Below, one piece after another: positions 18,291 through 27,756 of a stretch of 64,000 nt of DNA. The stretch's first letter is position 1, and each line of letters opens with the position of its first letter. The notes below the pieces were generated by a model. The model was not told where the DNA came from, made no database searches, and saw only the letters and a program-made list of their open reading frames with translations. Source of the DNA: Oscillospiraceae bacterium. GTDB taxonomy: Bacteria > Bacillota > Clostridia > Oscillospirales > Oscillospiraceae. Location of the stretch: assembly GCA_017538965.1 (NCBI GenBank), contig JAFYHU010000080.1, positions 225,273 to 289,272 of the forward strand. The letters are read 5' to 3'. Both the position numbers and the translations under genes were made by a program.

Positions 18291-19712
18291 ATGCCAAACT
18301 ATAACAAAATCACGCCTGCCGTGGCGGAGCAGCTTCGTGCCGCCGTCGGGGTCGGCCGCTTCTTCTACGGCGACGAGATCGACCCCAACTACGCCCACGA
18401 CGAGATGCCCATCTACGGCAAGTTCATGCCCGAGGCGGCCGTGGACGTCGAGAGCACCGAAGAGGTCTCCGCCATCATGAAAATCTGCTCTCAGAACAAA
18501 ATCCCCGTGACCTGCCGCGGCGCCGGAACCGGCCTCGTCGGCGGCTGCGTGCCGATTCAGGGAGGCCTGGTTCTCTGCACGCGCCGCATGGACAAGATTC
18601 TCGAGTACGACATGGACAACCTCACGGTCCGGCTCCAGCCCGGCGTCCTGCTGAAGGACCTCGCGGCCGATGCCCTGACCCACGGGCTCATGTACCCGCC
18701 CGATCCCGGCGAGAAGACGGCTACGGTGGGCGGCAACATCTCCACCAACGCCGGCGGCATGCGCGCCGTGAAGTACGGCGTCACGCGGGACTATGTCCTG
18801 GCGCTGACGGTGGTGCTGGCGGACGGCCGGATCGTCGAGCTCGGCAAATCCGTCTGCAAGACGAGCTCCGGCTACAGCCTGCTCCATCTGATGGTCGGCT
18901 CCGAGGGCACGCTCGGCATCATCACCGAGATGATCATGAAGCTGATCCCGAACCCCGTCTGCGACGTCTCCTGCCTCGTGCCCTTCCGCGATGTCGAAAG
19001 CTGCATCCACTTCGTACCGAAGATCAAGATGGCAAACCTCGACCCCCAGTCCATCGAGTTTATGGACGCCGACATCGTGACCTCCTCGGCCGCCTTCACC
19101 GGCAACCCGATCTTCCCCGAGACCGTCTCGAACACCGAGGTCGGCGCCTCCGTGCTCGTGACCTTTGTGGGCTCTGACGCGGAGGAACTGGATCAGAAGA
19201 TGATCAAGCTGGGCGAGATTGCCGAAGCCGCGGGCGCGCTGGACGTTCTTGTGGTCGCGACGACGGCGAACAAGAAGGCCGCCTGGTCGGCCCGCTCGAG
19301 CTTCCTGACCGCCATCGAGGCCGACACCAGGCTGATCGACGAGATGGACGTGGTTGTCCCTGTGGACAAAATCCCCGCTTTCCTGATCTACATCCGCGCT
19401 CTCGGCGAGGAGAACGGCATCCGCATCCGCAACTTCGGCCATGCGGGCGACGGCAACCTGCACATCTACTGCTGCTCGAACGAGCTCGAGGAGGACGACT
19501 TCAAGCGCCGCGTCAAGATCATCATGGACGCCGCCTACACCAAGTGCGCCGAGCTCGAGGGCCAGGTCTCCGGCGAGCACTCGATCGGCCACGCCAAGAT
19601 GATCTACCTGCGCGAGAGCGTCGGCGAGGATGTCTTTGCCCTGATGGGCGAGATCAAAAAGGTCTTCGACCCCGACTTCATTTTGAACCCCGGGAAGGTT
19701 TGTGATATGTAA
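18291..19712 (+). CDS. lctD: FAD-linked (D-)lactate dehydrogenase subunit, GlcD/LctD type
   Basis: The 473-residue flavoprotein has the VAO-type FAD-binding domain: TCRGAGTGLVGGCVPIQGG (about 65-83), ATVGGNISTNAGGMRAVKYG (about 144-163) and SEGTLGIITE. Its C-terminal cap ends with NFGHAGDGNLHIY and SGEHSIGHAK, the metal/substrate His motifs of GlcD-like 2-hydroxyacid dehydrogenases. Next to EtfB and EtfA it matches LctD of the Acetobacterium woodii lactate dehydrogenase-Etf complex, which oxidises lactate with NAD+ at the expense of reduced ferredoxin. Glycolate is an alternative substrate. Confidence 0.88.
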   Translation: MPNYNKITPAVAEQLRAAVGVGRFFYGDEIDPNYAHDEMPIYGKFMPEAAVDVESTEEVSAIMKICSQNKIPVTCRGAGTGLVGGCVPIQGGLVLCTRRMDKILEYDMDNLTVRLQPGVLLKDLAADALTHGLMYPPDPGEKTATVGGNISTNAGGMRAVKYGVTRDYVLALTVVLADGRIVELGKSVCKTSSGYSLLHLMVGSEGTLGIITEMIMKLIPNPVCDVSCLVPFRDVESCIHFVPKIKMANLDPQSIEFMDADIVTSSAAFTGNPIFPETVSNTEVGASVLVTFVGSDAEELDQKMIKLGEIAEAAGALDVLVVATTANKKAAWSARSSFLTAIEADTRLIDEMDVVVPVDKIPAFLIYIRALGEENGIRIRNFGHAGDGNLHIYCCSNELEEDDFKRRVKIIMDAAYTKCAELEGQVSGEHSIGHAKMIYLRESVGEDVFALMGEIKKVFDPDFILNPGKVCDM

Positions 19713-19785
19713 ATCCCGCGCCCGCAGGCGCCCTTCCCATCATGGGGAAGGGGGACCGCTTGCGGTGGATGAGGTGTAAATTCAA
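19711..19785 (+). repeat. REP-like repeat between lctD and etfB
   Basis: Contains GCGCCCGCAGGCGCCCTTCC (19718-19737), CCTTCCC-ATCAT-GGGGAAGG and GGTGGATGAGGTG. It shares its 20-mer with the copy inside the glycosyltransferase-like gene and fills most of the gap before etfB. Confidence 0.8.
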
Positions 19786-19800
19786 TAAAGGAGAAAGCCC

Positions 19801-20595
19801 ATGCTCAACATACTCGTCTGTGTCAAACAGATTCCCGATGTCGATCTCGTGAAGATGGACCCCGAGACCGGCAACCTGGTGCGTACGGGCGTTCCGACGC
19901 TCACCAACCCGCTTGATCTCAACGCCCTGGAAGCCGCCGTCCAGGTGAAGGAGCGCTTCGGCGGAAAGATCACCCTCATCACCATGGGTCCGCCCATGGC
20001 CGAGGAAACCCTGCGCGAATGCCTCGCGGTCGGCGGGGACGAGGCCGTCCTCATCACCGGCCGCCCCTTCGGCGGGGCCGACACCCTCTCCACCAGCTAT
20101 ACCATCGTCAAGGCCTCCGAGAGCTTTGGCTGCTTCGATCTGATCTTCGCCGGCAAGGAAACCCTCGACGGCGCCACCGGCCAGATGGCCTCCCAGCTCG
20201 CCGAGCGCTTCGACGCCTCCCAGATCTCCTGCTGTTTCTCCATCGAGGACATCTCGGACGGCAAGGTCCGCGCGACCCGCAGCCTCGAGACCGGCAAGGA
20301 AGTCGTCGAGGCGACGCTGCCCTGCCTGATCACCGTCGAGAAGGACAACTTCTACGGCCGCCTGCCGAATCTGCGCGCCTATCTCGACGCCAAGACCGCC
20401 GACATTGCCGTCTGCACCGAGACGAACATCCCCGGCCTCGACCTCGAGAAGATCGGCGTTCCCGGTTCCGGCACCATCGTCCCGAAGATCTACCCGCCCG
20501 AGCTCCCCGAGCCCGGCCAGATCATCCGTACCGGCAGCGTCAAGACCGACGTCACGCGTCTGGTCGAACTGCTTGCCGAAAAAGACGCGATTTAA
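19801..20595 (+). CDS. etfB: Electron transfer flavoprotein subunit beta (EtfB/LctB)
   Basis: The 264-residue EtfB has the family start MLNILVCVKQIPDV and the AMP/FAD-binding region including FAGKETLDGATGQMASQLAE (about residues 118-137). In bifurcating Etf complexes this subunit binds the bifurcating FAD and NAD+. AAAGGAGA lies upstream of the ATG. It lies between lctD and etfA in the order found in lactate dehydrogenase-Etf clusters. Confidence 0.93.
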   Translation: MLNILVCVKQIPDVDLVKMDPETGNLVRTGVPTLTNPLDLNALEAAVQVKERFGGKITLITMGPPMAEETLRECLAVGGDEAVLITGRPFGGADTLSTSYTIVKASESFGCFDLIFAGKETLDGATGQMASQLAERFDASQISCCFSIEDISDGKVRATRSLETGKEVVEATLPCLITVEKDNFYGRLPNLRAYLDAKTADIAVCTETNIPGLDLEKIGVPGSGTIVPKIYPPELPEPGQIIRTGSVKTDVTRLVELLAEKDAI

Positions 20596-20608
20596 GGAGG
20601 GCTCCGCC

Positions 20609-21616
20609 ATGCAGAAATCCGATTACAAGAATATGTGGGTCTATATCGAGCATGACGGCGTCACCGCCGCCCCCGTCGGGCTTGAGCTTTGCTGCGAACT
20701 TCGGAAGCTCTGCGACCGCACCGGCGACAAGCTCTTTGCCGTCATCATAAACCCGCTCCCCGAGGCCGAGGAGAAGAAGATCATCGACTGCGGCATCGAC
20801 GGCATCATCGCCGTCCGCGGCACCGGTTATGACTTCCTCAACACTGACGCTTATGCCAACGCCTTCACCGTTCTCTCCCGCAAGTACAACCCCTCCGCCA
20901 TCTTCGTCGGCGGCACGATCTTCGGGCGCGACTTTGCCCCCCGCTTCGCGGTTCAGCTCGACACCGGCTGCACCTCCGACGCCATGGAGCTCGACTGGGA
21001 TCCCGAGACCGGCGATATCCAGTTCATAGAGCCCGCCGTCGGCGGCAAGATCATGGCCGTCATCACCGTCCCGGAGCTGCGTCCCCAAGTCGGCACGATC
21101 CGCCCGGGCACCTTCAAGTACGCCCCGCCCGGTCCCCGGCCTGTGGTCGAGCGCCTTGAGGAGGAAATCAACTTCGACCCGGCCGCGATCCGCGTGCGCC
21201 CGCTCAACTTCATCCCCGACGATGCCGATCCCGAGATGGACATCGCCAACGCCGACTGCGTCGTCTGCGTGGGCAACGGCCTGAAGGACTCCGAGCACCT
21301 CGAACGCTACCGCACCCTCGCCAGGCTCTTGGGCGGGAAGATCGGCTGCACGCGCCCGCTCTATGACCGTGGCATCCTCCCGTACAAGCTCCAGATCGGC
21401 CAGTCCGGCGTCATGGTCAAGACCAAGCTCTATTTCTCCTTCGGCGTCTCCGGCGCCGTGAACCATACCGCCGGCGTGGACGCCGACGTCTTCGTCGCCG
21501 TGGACAAGAACCCCGACGCTCAGATCTTCAACTATTGCGACTACGGCATCGTCGGCGACATGGACGAGGTCTGCGACGAGCTCATCGCCCAGCTCCGCGC
21601 AAGAGAAAAAGACTGA
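20609..21616 (+). CDS. etfA: Electron transfer flavoprotein subunit alpha (EtfA/LctC), no ferredoxin domain
   Basis: The 335-residue EtfA has its C-terminal FAD-binding signature in GQSGVMVKTKLYFSFGVSGA followed by VNHTAGVDADVFVAVDKNPD. The start at 20609 follows AAGGAGG by 9 nt; the longer frame begins inside etfB and is rejected. There is no N-terminal ferredoxin-like cysteine cluster, unlike the A. woodii LctC as I recall it. The paired electron route to or from ferredoxin would therefore have to run without that iron-sulfur relay. Confidence 0.92.
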   Translation: MQKSDYKNMWVYIEHDGVTAAPVGLELCCELRKLCDRTGDKLFAVIINPLPEAEEKKIIDCGIDGIIAVRGTGYDFLNTDAYANAFTVLSRKYNPSAIFVGGTIFGRDFAPRFAVQLDTGCTSDAMELDWDPETGDIQFIEPAVGGKIMAVITVPELRPQVGTIRPGTFKYAPPGPRPVVERLEEEINFDPAAIRVRPLNFIPDDADPEMDIANADCVVCVGNGLKDSEHLERYRTLARLLGGKIGCTRPLYDRGILPYKLQIGQSGVMVKTKLYFSFGVSGAVNHTAGVDADVFVAVDKNPDAQIFNYCDYGIVGDMDEVCDELIAQLRAREKD

Positions 21617-21637
21617 TTTCAGAAAGAAGGATCATGA

Positions 21638-22258
21638 ATGGATAAACAGATGATTATCTCCATCGGGCGGCAGTGCGGCAGCGGCGGACACGCGATCGGT
21701 GCGAAGCTGTCCGAGCGCTACGGCCTTCAGCTCTATGACCGCAACATCATTGCGCTCCTGGCCGAGGACATGAAAAAGGACACCGACAGCGTAGCCCGCA
21801 TGGAGGAAAAGCTCTCGGGCCTGCTGCCGAAACGCAAAGGCGGCTTCGAAGCCAAGATCAAGGACCTGATGAACCGCCTGTCCCCTTCGGACGAGATGTA
21901 CCTGCATGAGCGCGGCCTGATCTCCCGCCTCGCCGAGACCGAATCCTTCGTCATCATCGGGCGCGGCGCCAACGACATGCTTGCGGACAACCCGAACGCG
22001 CTCCGCCTGTTCATCTATGCGCCCGAGAGCTTCCGGCTTCCCCGCGTGAAGGCGGACTACGGTATCGAGTCCGATGACGAGGCACGGAAGAAGATGGAAC
22101 AGACCGACAGAGAGCGCCGCGAGTATTTCGAATACTATACCGGCCGGACCTGGGGCATGTATGACCATCACGATCTCATGATTAACTCCGCTCTCCTCGG
22201 CATCAACGGCACCGCGGATCTGATCGCCTCCGTCGCAGACAAAAAATTCGGCCTCTGA
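21638..22258 (+). CDS. Cytidylate-kinase-like family protein
   Basis: The 206-residue protein begins MIISIGRQCGSGGHAIGAKL, the P-loop-like start of the cytidylate-kinase-2 family found widely in Clostridia. The usual Walker Lys is replaced, so nucleotide kinase activity is not assured. A middle segment, FVIIGRGANDML, and an Arg/Glu-rich lid (DRERREYFEYYTGRTWG) also match the family. Its role is unknown. It lies 21 nt behind etfA and ends at a strong terminator, so it probably belongs to the lactate transcript. Confidence 0.75.
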   Translation: MDKQMIISIGRQCGSGGHAIGAKLSERYGLQLYDRNIIALLAEDMKKDTDSVARMEEKLSGLLPKRKGGFEAKIKDLMNRLSPSDEMYLHERGLISRLAETESFVIIGRGANDMLADNPNALRLFIYAPESFRLPRVKADYGIESDDEARKKMEQTDRERREYFEYYTGRTWGMYDHHDLMINSALLGINGTADLIASVADKKFGL

Positions 22259-22606
22259 AAACCAGAGAAGGGGATATGGACAATCCTCCCATCCTGCGAC
22301 AAAAAGCAGAACGCTTCCGGACACCCCCCGGAGGCGTTCTTTTTTATATCTCTGCCCTCCCCGCCGCCGCGCCTGCCTTCCCCTCGCCTCTATCCTTCGT
22401 CTCTCAACTCTCTTATCTATCCTTCGTCTCTCAACTCTCAACTCTCCACTCTCAACTCTTTCCTGCGTCGCCCCGCGGCGCATCCCCGTCAATAAATTTG
22501 CCCTCCACACGCAGAAAAGATACATTTATTGATTCTGTTCCATCACTTTCACTATGGCAATCTTATCAAAAATACGAAAAAAGTATCAGAATTCAACACT
22601 TTTTCG
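22259..22606. other. Gene-free stretch before the first repeat-protein gene
   Basis: It holds the terminator of the lactate cluster (22308-22346) and a pyrimidine-rich direct repeat of about 22 nt at 22391 and 22418 (core CTTCGTCTCTCAACTCTC) with extra CTCTCAACT units. From about 22490 comes the conserved upstream module described at the 22.6 kb promoter. The short frame at 22276-22629 is low-complexity and has no coding look. Confidence 0.6.
22308..22346 (+). terminator. Terminator after the cytidylate-kinase-like gene
   Basis: Stem AGAACGCTTCCGG/CCGGAGGCGTTCT followed by seven T. Confidence 0.92.
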
Positions 22607-22668
22607 TTGACTGCATCGGCCTGAGATGATAGTATACCATCAGAATAATTATTCGAGGGAGATTGCCC
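22490..22668 (+). promoter_or_regulatory. Conserved upstream module and promoter, copy 1
   Basis: -35 TTGACT (22607-22612), 17-nt spacer, -10 TAGTAT (22630-22635), then GAGGGAGA ribosome site. The region from GTCAATAAAT through ACGCAGAAAAGAT, ATTGATT, CAATCTTATCAAAAATACG and TTTTTCGTTGACTG is repeated almost base for base before the next two paralogs, with its landmarks kept at about 32.1-32.3 kb. Confidence 0.88.
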
Positions 22669-24804
22669 ATGAAAACCATGAAAAAAACGATCGCTCTCCT
22701 CCTGACTCTGATGATGCTTCTGAGCCTTGGCTGCTTTACATCCTTTGCTGATGGGGAAGGGACAGGAGAACAAGAGGTAAAGAGTGTAACGATTTATAAT
22801 AATGAAGTGAATGGATTCTACGTAGGGCCGCCAGACTCAGAAATTACGGTAGTACCTGACATAATTCAATCTGGCAAACCGCTTGAAACGGCGCTCGTCA
22901 CTATAGATGCCCCTATTAATAACCCCAGCGCGGATGGCCTTGTGGTAGATGTTTCAACCGGAGACATCATAATCAATGTTAACGGCGGTGTCACCGGTGA
23001 TTCTGACGGTATTGATGCCAAAATCACCGGCGGTATCACCGAGATCAATGTTGAGGGCAATGTAGAAGGCAAGGCCAGCACTAACGCAGGCATATCTGCA
23101 AGCACAAAAACTGGCGGGCAGCTTGCAGTAAATGTCGGTCGTACTGACGAAAAAGGAGACGTCATCGTAAGCGGCGATGTCATGTCCGCGGGAACCGGCA
23201 TTAAAGCCACCAATTACGGAGATATGGAAATTAACGTCACGGGCGGAGTCACCGGGACAGGTAATGACGGAATCAATGCAACCAACATAACCGGAAAAAT
23301 GACAGTCAATGTCGGCGGCAGCGTCTCCGGCGGGGGCTTCGGTATTCAATCTACAAATATCGATACCGACACCGGAAGCATAACAATCAATGTCGGCAAA
23401 GACGTCGAGGGCTCTATTGATTCTGATAATAGTGGAACCACTTCAATCCAGGTAGGAGGCAATGTAACCGGCATCATCTCAGCGACTAACTATAACGGAA
23501 GCACCACAATTAGTATTGCCGGCAGCGTAACCGAAGAAACAGCCAAAACAGACGGCATCAACATCAAAAATCAGGACTCCATTAAACAGAACTCCAATAA
23601 TCAGGACTCCATTAAACAGGACTCCAAAAATCAGAACTCCGAGAATCAAGTTACGGTTACAGTCGGCGGCAATGTCACAGGAGCAGCGGACGGTGTCGAG
23701 GTTGAAAATCTGATTGGAAGTACCGATATCAACATAAAAGAATCTGTGGAAGGAAAATCCGGCGACGGCATTCGTGTCAAGAACAGCAACGAATATTTGA
23801 ACGAGGGAGACTCAGATGTACAACTTATCAAAGATAGCCGCGGCGAAGAAGTGACGGTTACAGTCGGCGGCAGTGTCACAGGAGCAGAGGACGGCATCGA
23901 GATTCAAAATGATACCGGAATCGCAGCAGTCACCGTTGCCGGCGATGTCACCGCCGAGAAAGCGGGCATCAAGTTAGAGAGCGGTGCTGACAATACTGAC
24001 AGTAATATTAAGACCACCGTCGAGGTGGACGGAATCCTCAACGCCGGAGAAACACCGATCCTGATTGGGGAAGGCATCACCGAAAAGAATGTAAGCATTA
24101 CTGTCTGGAGCGTAGAGGTCAACGACCAACAGGCGAAAGACGGTGAGATCGTAAAGGCCGACTCCAAGAGCACGGAAGAAAAAGCCAACGCGGTAGAGAA
24201 TAACATCCGGTATATCATCAAGGTCGGCGAAAGCGGCAAGGATTACAAAGGGCTTTCGTTTGTCAATGCGGAAAAAGGGGAGAGTGGCTACTATGCCGCC
24301 AAAGCTTACGATGAGACAGATGAGACAGAAGATAACGTTGTTACCTTGAAGATCGCAAGCGAGTATAAACTTCTTGCCATTGTTCACAGCAAAAACGATA
24401 AAACTAGCAGAAAAGACGTAATCGTACAGGATAACGACGGCAATTATAAACTTCTGATTCCCAAGGGCGGCGGCGTATGGCTCGAGCTGTCGCTTGAGAA
24501 GATTGAAGCTCCGGCGACCGAGGATTATACGATTTACGCGCTGGGAACCGTCCTTGCGAAGGACGGCAAGAGCCTGATGACGATCTTCAATAGCAGGAAC
24601 TATACGATCGCCTATGCCGACGGCACGAACGAAAAGGGCTCCTTCCGCTTTGCCGACGGCCAGATGATCTTCACGAATCCCGATAAGGAAGGAATCACCC
24701 CGACCGTGGATGGAGACGGAAACGCCGTCTATCCTTTCGGCGAAACGGAGTTTGCGTTCAGCAAAACGGTTCTGGACGCCATCCAGGCCGGCCGCAGCTT
24801 CTGA
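22669..24804 (+). CDS. Secreted repeat protein, probable beta-solenoid, paralog 1
   Basis: The 711-residue product starts with a signal peptide (MKTMKKTIALLLTLMMLLSL, cut near SFA-D). Residues about 60-470 repeat a 20-30 residue pattern such as TVTVGGNVTGAADGVEVEN, rich in Gly, Asn, Thr and Val, as expected for a right-handed beta-helix. A Q/N/S-rich insert encoded by a 30-nt DNA repeat sits at about 302-325. The C-terminal third (from about VENNIRYIIKVG) is a separate domain ending in DAIQAGRSF, shared with paralog 3. No sorting signal is visible. Function unknown. The ATG at 22669 was chosen for its GAGGGAGA site. Confidence 0.85.
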   Translation: MKTMKKTIALLLTLMMLLSLGCFTSFADGEGTGEQEVKSVTIYNNEVNGFYVGPPDSEITVVPDIIQSGKPLETALVTIDAPINNPSADGLVVDVSTGDIIINVNGGVTGDSDGIDAKITGGITEINVEGNVEGKASTNAGISASTKTGGQLAVNVGRTDEKGDVIVSGDVMSAGTGIKATNYGDMEINVTGGVTGTGNDGINATNITGKMTVNVGGSVSGGGFGIQSTNIDTDTGSITINVGKDVEGSIDSDNSGTTSIQVGGNVTGIISATNYNGSTTISIAGSVTEETAKTDGINIKNQDSIKQNSNNQDSIKQDSKNQNSENQVTVTVGGNVTGAADGVEVENLIGSTDINIKESVEGKSGDGIRVKNSNEYLNEGDSDVQLIKDSRGEEVTVTVGGSVTGAEDGIEIQNDTGIAAVTVAGDVTAEKAGIKLESGADNTDSNIKTTVEVDGILNAGETPILIGEGITEKNVSITVWSVEVNDQQAKDGEIVKADSKSTEEKANAVENNIRYIIKVGESGKDYKGLSFVNAEKGESGYYAAKAYDETDETEDNVVTLKIASEYKLLAIVHSKNDKTSRKDVIVQDNDGNYKLLIPKGGGVWLELSLEKIEAPATEDYTIYALGTVLAKDGKSLMTIFNSRNYTIAYADGTNEKGSFRFADGQMIFTNPDKEGITPTVDGDGNAVYPFGETEFAFSKTVLDAIQAGRSF
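23571..23645 (+). repeat. 30-nt tandem repeat in paralog 1
   Basis: Units starting TCAGGACTCCATTAAACAG begin at 23571 and 23601, with a partial third at 23631. They encode the in-frame, Gln/Asn/Ser/Lys-rich insert, so copy-number change would alter length without shifting the frame. Confidence 0.85.
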
Positions 24805-24838
24805 CCTACGAAAACAGAATCCCATACAGAATCGAAAG

Positions 24839-24866
24839 CCCTGCCGCCCCGGCAGGGTTTTCTTCT
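24839..24866 (+). terminator. Terminator of paralog 1
   Basis: Stem CCCTGCC/GGCAGGG followed by TTTTCTTCTT. Confidence 0.88.
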
Positions 24867-24892
24867 TCAGATGCTTTCCATTTTCATACCGT

Positions 24893-25071
24893 CAACAGAT
24901 TCACCCTCCATACGCAGAAAAGATGCCTTTATTGATTCCATCTCATAACTTTCAATATAGTAATCTTATCAAAAATACGAAAAAAATATCAGAAATCATC
25001 ACTTTTTCGTTGACTGCTTCAGCCCAAGATGATAATATAACAGCAGAATAATTATTCGAGGGAGATTGCCC
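24893..25071 (+). promoter_or_regulatory. Conserved upstream module and promoter, copy 2
   Basis: -35 TTGACT (25010-25015), 17-nt spacer, -10 TAATAT (25033-25038), GAGGGAGA ribosome site. The whole stretch from GTCAACAGATT is nearly identical to the copies at 22.5 and 27.8 kb. Confidence 0.88.
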
Positions 25072-27636
25072 ATGAAAACCATGAATAAAACGATATCCCT
25101 TCTCCTGGCTATGATAATCCTTCTTAGCCTCGCCGGTCTCCCGGCCTTCGCCACCGAAGGGGAAAACCAAGTAGAGAAAATAACGAATGCAAACACAGAT
25201 ACAGCCCCCATCAATGCGCAGGTGACAGTTACAGAAAATGGTGATAATACTTCTGTCCAGGTTGGTTCTGGCCAATCAGCACAACTCACGAATACGGAGG
25301 CTGTTAATATAGGTGGATACAATATAAGTTTTGCCCCGGCAGCAGTTGCGCAAGGGAATAAGCCTGCTGCTCCTGACACGGTCACCATAAACACCGATAT
25401 CAATTCGACTTCGGACGGTCTTGAAGTTTCTGCAACTCAGGATTCCATAAAAGTAGCCGTCACAGGAGCTATTACAGCTGGCAACGCGGTCGACGACGCA
25501 GCTGTTGATGTCAGCATCTCCAATGGTGGCAGGGCTATAGTTACGGTAGGGAATGACGCCATAATGGTGGATGCCAGCAGTCATGGGATTATAGTTGATA
25601 ATAATAGTAAAAATCAAGCAGTATCAGTTTATGCCAAGGAAAATATAAACAGCGAATCGTATGATGATCCATATATAGGTAATAACAATAAGGGAAATGA
25701 CGGAATCAACGTCCGTAATACGAACGGTAAAACTGTAAAAATCCAAGTCGATGGAGATGTGGAAACTGGTAATAATTCCACTCATGATGGTATTCACATA
25801 CAAGGTTACACCAGTAATGTTGATGTTACAGTGAATGGTGATGTAGAAGCTTCAAAATTCGGCGTTGTGACTGATATATTGTATGGTCAAGACCCAAACT
25901 CTAGCAAGAACACAGTAACCGTAAAAGGGAATGTTGAAAGCGGCCAGACGGGCATTTTTGCTCAAGGAAACAATACTGTTACCGTCAATAAAAAAGCGAA
26001 TGGAGATGGAGGAAACGTCAAAAGCGGTACTCTGGAAGGAGACAGAGGAGACACTGCAGGCGTTTTTGCAAAGGATAGCAGTACGGTTATCGTTGAAGGG
26101 AATGTCAAAGCTGAAAACGGCAGCAGAGGTGTTTTTGCAGGTGGCAGCAGCACCGTCGAAGTCGGCGGCTATGTCAAGAGCACCGATGGAGATGGTATTA
26201 ACGCCACAGGCGACGGCGTTACGGTTACGGTAAACGGGGGCGTCAGCGTCGAAGGCGCCAAAGGTTCCGGCATTCTTACGTCAAATGCAAGCAAGACAAC
26301 GATCAATGTTGCGGGCGATGTGAAAAGTGAGACACTGGATGGAATTTGTTTAGATAATGGCACCAAAGGTACGACGGTAACAGTGAACGGCAACGTGTCA
26401 GGCGGACGGAATGGACTGTCTTTCTCAAATTCAGCAAAAGGCAACGAAGTAATCATAACCGGTAATGTCTCCGGCCAGGCAGGTATTGACGCAAGGGAAG
26501 AGAACATTATTGTTGTCAAAAAGAACGACGACGGAGAGGGAGGAAATGTCACAGGCAGCGATACATCAAGCGCAAGTGCAGTCATCGTGGCATCCCAAAA
26601 CAGTACGGTAATTGCTGAGGGCGACGTTTCAGGTGAGCAGACGGCGCAGCCGGAAGCAAGCATTTATGTGAATATTTCACCCACCGATATCGAGAAAAAA
26701 GCGCAGAGCACCATCGTCGTGGAAGGAACCTTGAAGGAAACGGGTGACAACAGCCATGTTATCAAGCTGAATGTCCCGGGAGACGCAGATGTGGACACAA
26801 TCAAGAAAGCTCTTCCGAATATTATTGTTCAGTCGATCAGTACGGATGCGGATTACGTTGTATGTACGGACAACAGCGTTAATGCCGATTCGCAGCGCAC
26901 GAATGCTGTCGCAGATGCGATGCTCGAAAGCATTCAGTACATTGTCAAAACCAAAGCGTTGGACAACAAAACCGGACAGGACAGCAGCGTTACCGTGAGT
27001 CTCGTCAATTATACGACGACAACGGTGAATGCAGGAACAGCGAATGAAAAGAAGACCTATAACGTCGCAACGCACGAAAGGCAGCTGAAACTCAGCGTTG
27101 TTGATAAGACAAAAGGGAAAATCGTCGGCGTCTCGGTAGATAATGATACGAAAACCAACAAGGACGGCAATAAGGTAGAATATGATGAGGCAAACGATCA
27201 GTGGATCATTACCGTTGGCTACGGCGGCGGTCTGAACATCGTTGCTAAAATCGAGGCTTTCCCCGAAAAGAATCAGGAATCCGATAACGATAACAAAAAG
27301 TCTGATTCCAAGACCGAAGAGAACAAGACGCAGGAGGGTACCGCCGCATACAATAACGGCAATGCGCTGATGAACTTCGATTATAAGAATCATATCCTCA
27401 CCATAGATATGACGACCACGTCTGCCCATACCTTCCTAACCGACACGATTCGCCGCTTCCAGAGAAACGGCTTGGAGTCTGTTGTCATCAAGGTTGCCAA
27501 CGGCAGCTTCACCGTGGCCATGGACGATCTGATCCAGATGATCGGTACCGCCTCCTCCTTCACCCTGAAGGTCTCCAGCGACACTCTGGGCATCTATGTG
27601 AACGGCAATGATGTCGCCACCCTTGTGATGACCTGA
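25072..27636 (+). CDS. Secreted repeat protein, probable beta-solenoid, paralog 2 (different C-terminus)
   Basis: The 854-residue product has the same signal-peptide type (MKTMNKTISLLLAMIILLSL, cut near AFA-T) and a long solenoid-like region (about 75-560) of units such as VTVNGNVSGGRNGLSFSN. The following domain keeps the family core (a YIVKT strand, then GGGLNIVAKIEA). The tail differs from paralogs 1 and 3: an acidic Asn/Asp/Lys linker, then a compact domain with MNFDYKNHILTIDMTTTSAH and IYVNGNDVATLVMT. It has no anchor signal. It is transcribed on its own, between a promoter module and a terminator. Function unknown. Confidence 0.85.
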   Translation: MKTMNKTISLLLAMIILLSLAGLPAFATEGENQVEKITNANTDTAPINAQVTVTENGDNTSVQVGSGQSAQLTNTEAVNIGGYNISFAPAAVAQGNKPAAPDTVTINTDINSTSDGLEVSATQDSIKVAVTGAITAGNAVDDAAVDVSISNGGRAIVTVGNDAIMVDASSHGIIVDNNSKNQAVSVYAKENINSESYDDPYIGNNNKGNDGINVRNTNGKTVKIQVDGDVETGNNSTHDGIHIQGYTSNVDVTVNGDVEASKFGVVTDILYGQDPNSSKNTVTVKGNVESGQTGIFAQGNNTVTVNKKANGDGGNVKSGTLEGDRGDTAGVFAKDSSTVIVEGNVKAENGSRGVFAGGSSTVEVGGYVKSTDGDGINATGDGVTVTVNGGVSVEGAKGSGILTSNASKTTINVAGDVKSETLDGICLDNGTKGTTVTVNGNVSGGRNGLSFSNSAKGNEVIITGNVSGQAGIDAREENIIVVKKNDDGEGGNVTGSDTSSASAVIVASQNSTVIAEGDVSGEQTAQPEASIYVNISPTDIEKKAQSTIVVEGTLKETGDNSHVIKLNVPGDADVDTIKKALPNIIVQSISTDADYVVCTDNSVNADSQRTNAVADAMLESIQYIVKTKALDNKTGQDSSVTVSLVNYTTTTVNAGTANEKKTYNVATHERQLKLSVVDKTKGKIVGVSVDNDTKTNKDGNKVEYDEANDQWIITVGYGGGLNIVAKIEAFPEKNQESDNDNKKSDSKTEENKTQEGTAAYNNGNALMNFDYKNHILTIDMTTTSAHTFLTDTIRRFQRNGLESVVIKVANGSFTVAMDDLIQMIGTASSFTLKVSSDTLGIYVNGNDVATLVMT

Positions 27637-27662
27637 GAATCAGGGAACAGGGGAAAGATAGT

Positions 27663-27716
27663 AAACTCCGGAGATGAGACATGCAGCATTTGCAAGCTCA
27701 TCTCCAGAGTTTTTTG
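27663..27716 (+). terminator. Terminator of paralog 2
   Basis: Long stem AACTC-GGAGATGAG with CTCATCTCC-AGAGTT around a loop of about 18 nt, followed by T6. Confidence 0.85.
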
Positions 27717-27756
27717 CGCTCGATGGAACTGTACCCGACACAAACGGCAAGACCGA

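Noticed and set aside
16944-19592. Minus-strand open frame of 882 codons
   Set aside because: It lies antisense to the Ldh2-type and lctD genes, which carry clear family motifs. The frame is open because of GC-rich third positions and its translation is compositionally odd.
22276-22629. Plus-strand frame over the CTCTCAACT repeats
   Set aside because: Low-complexity translation, crosses a terminator and a conserved promoter module.
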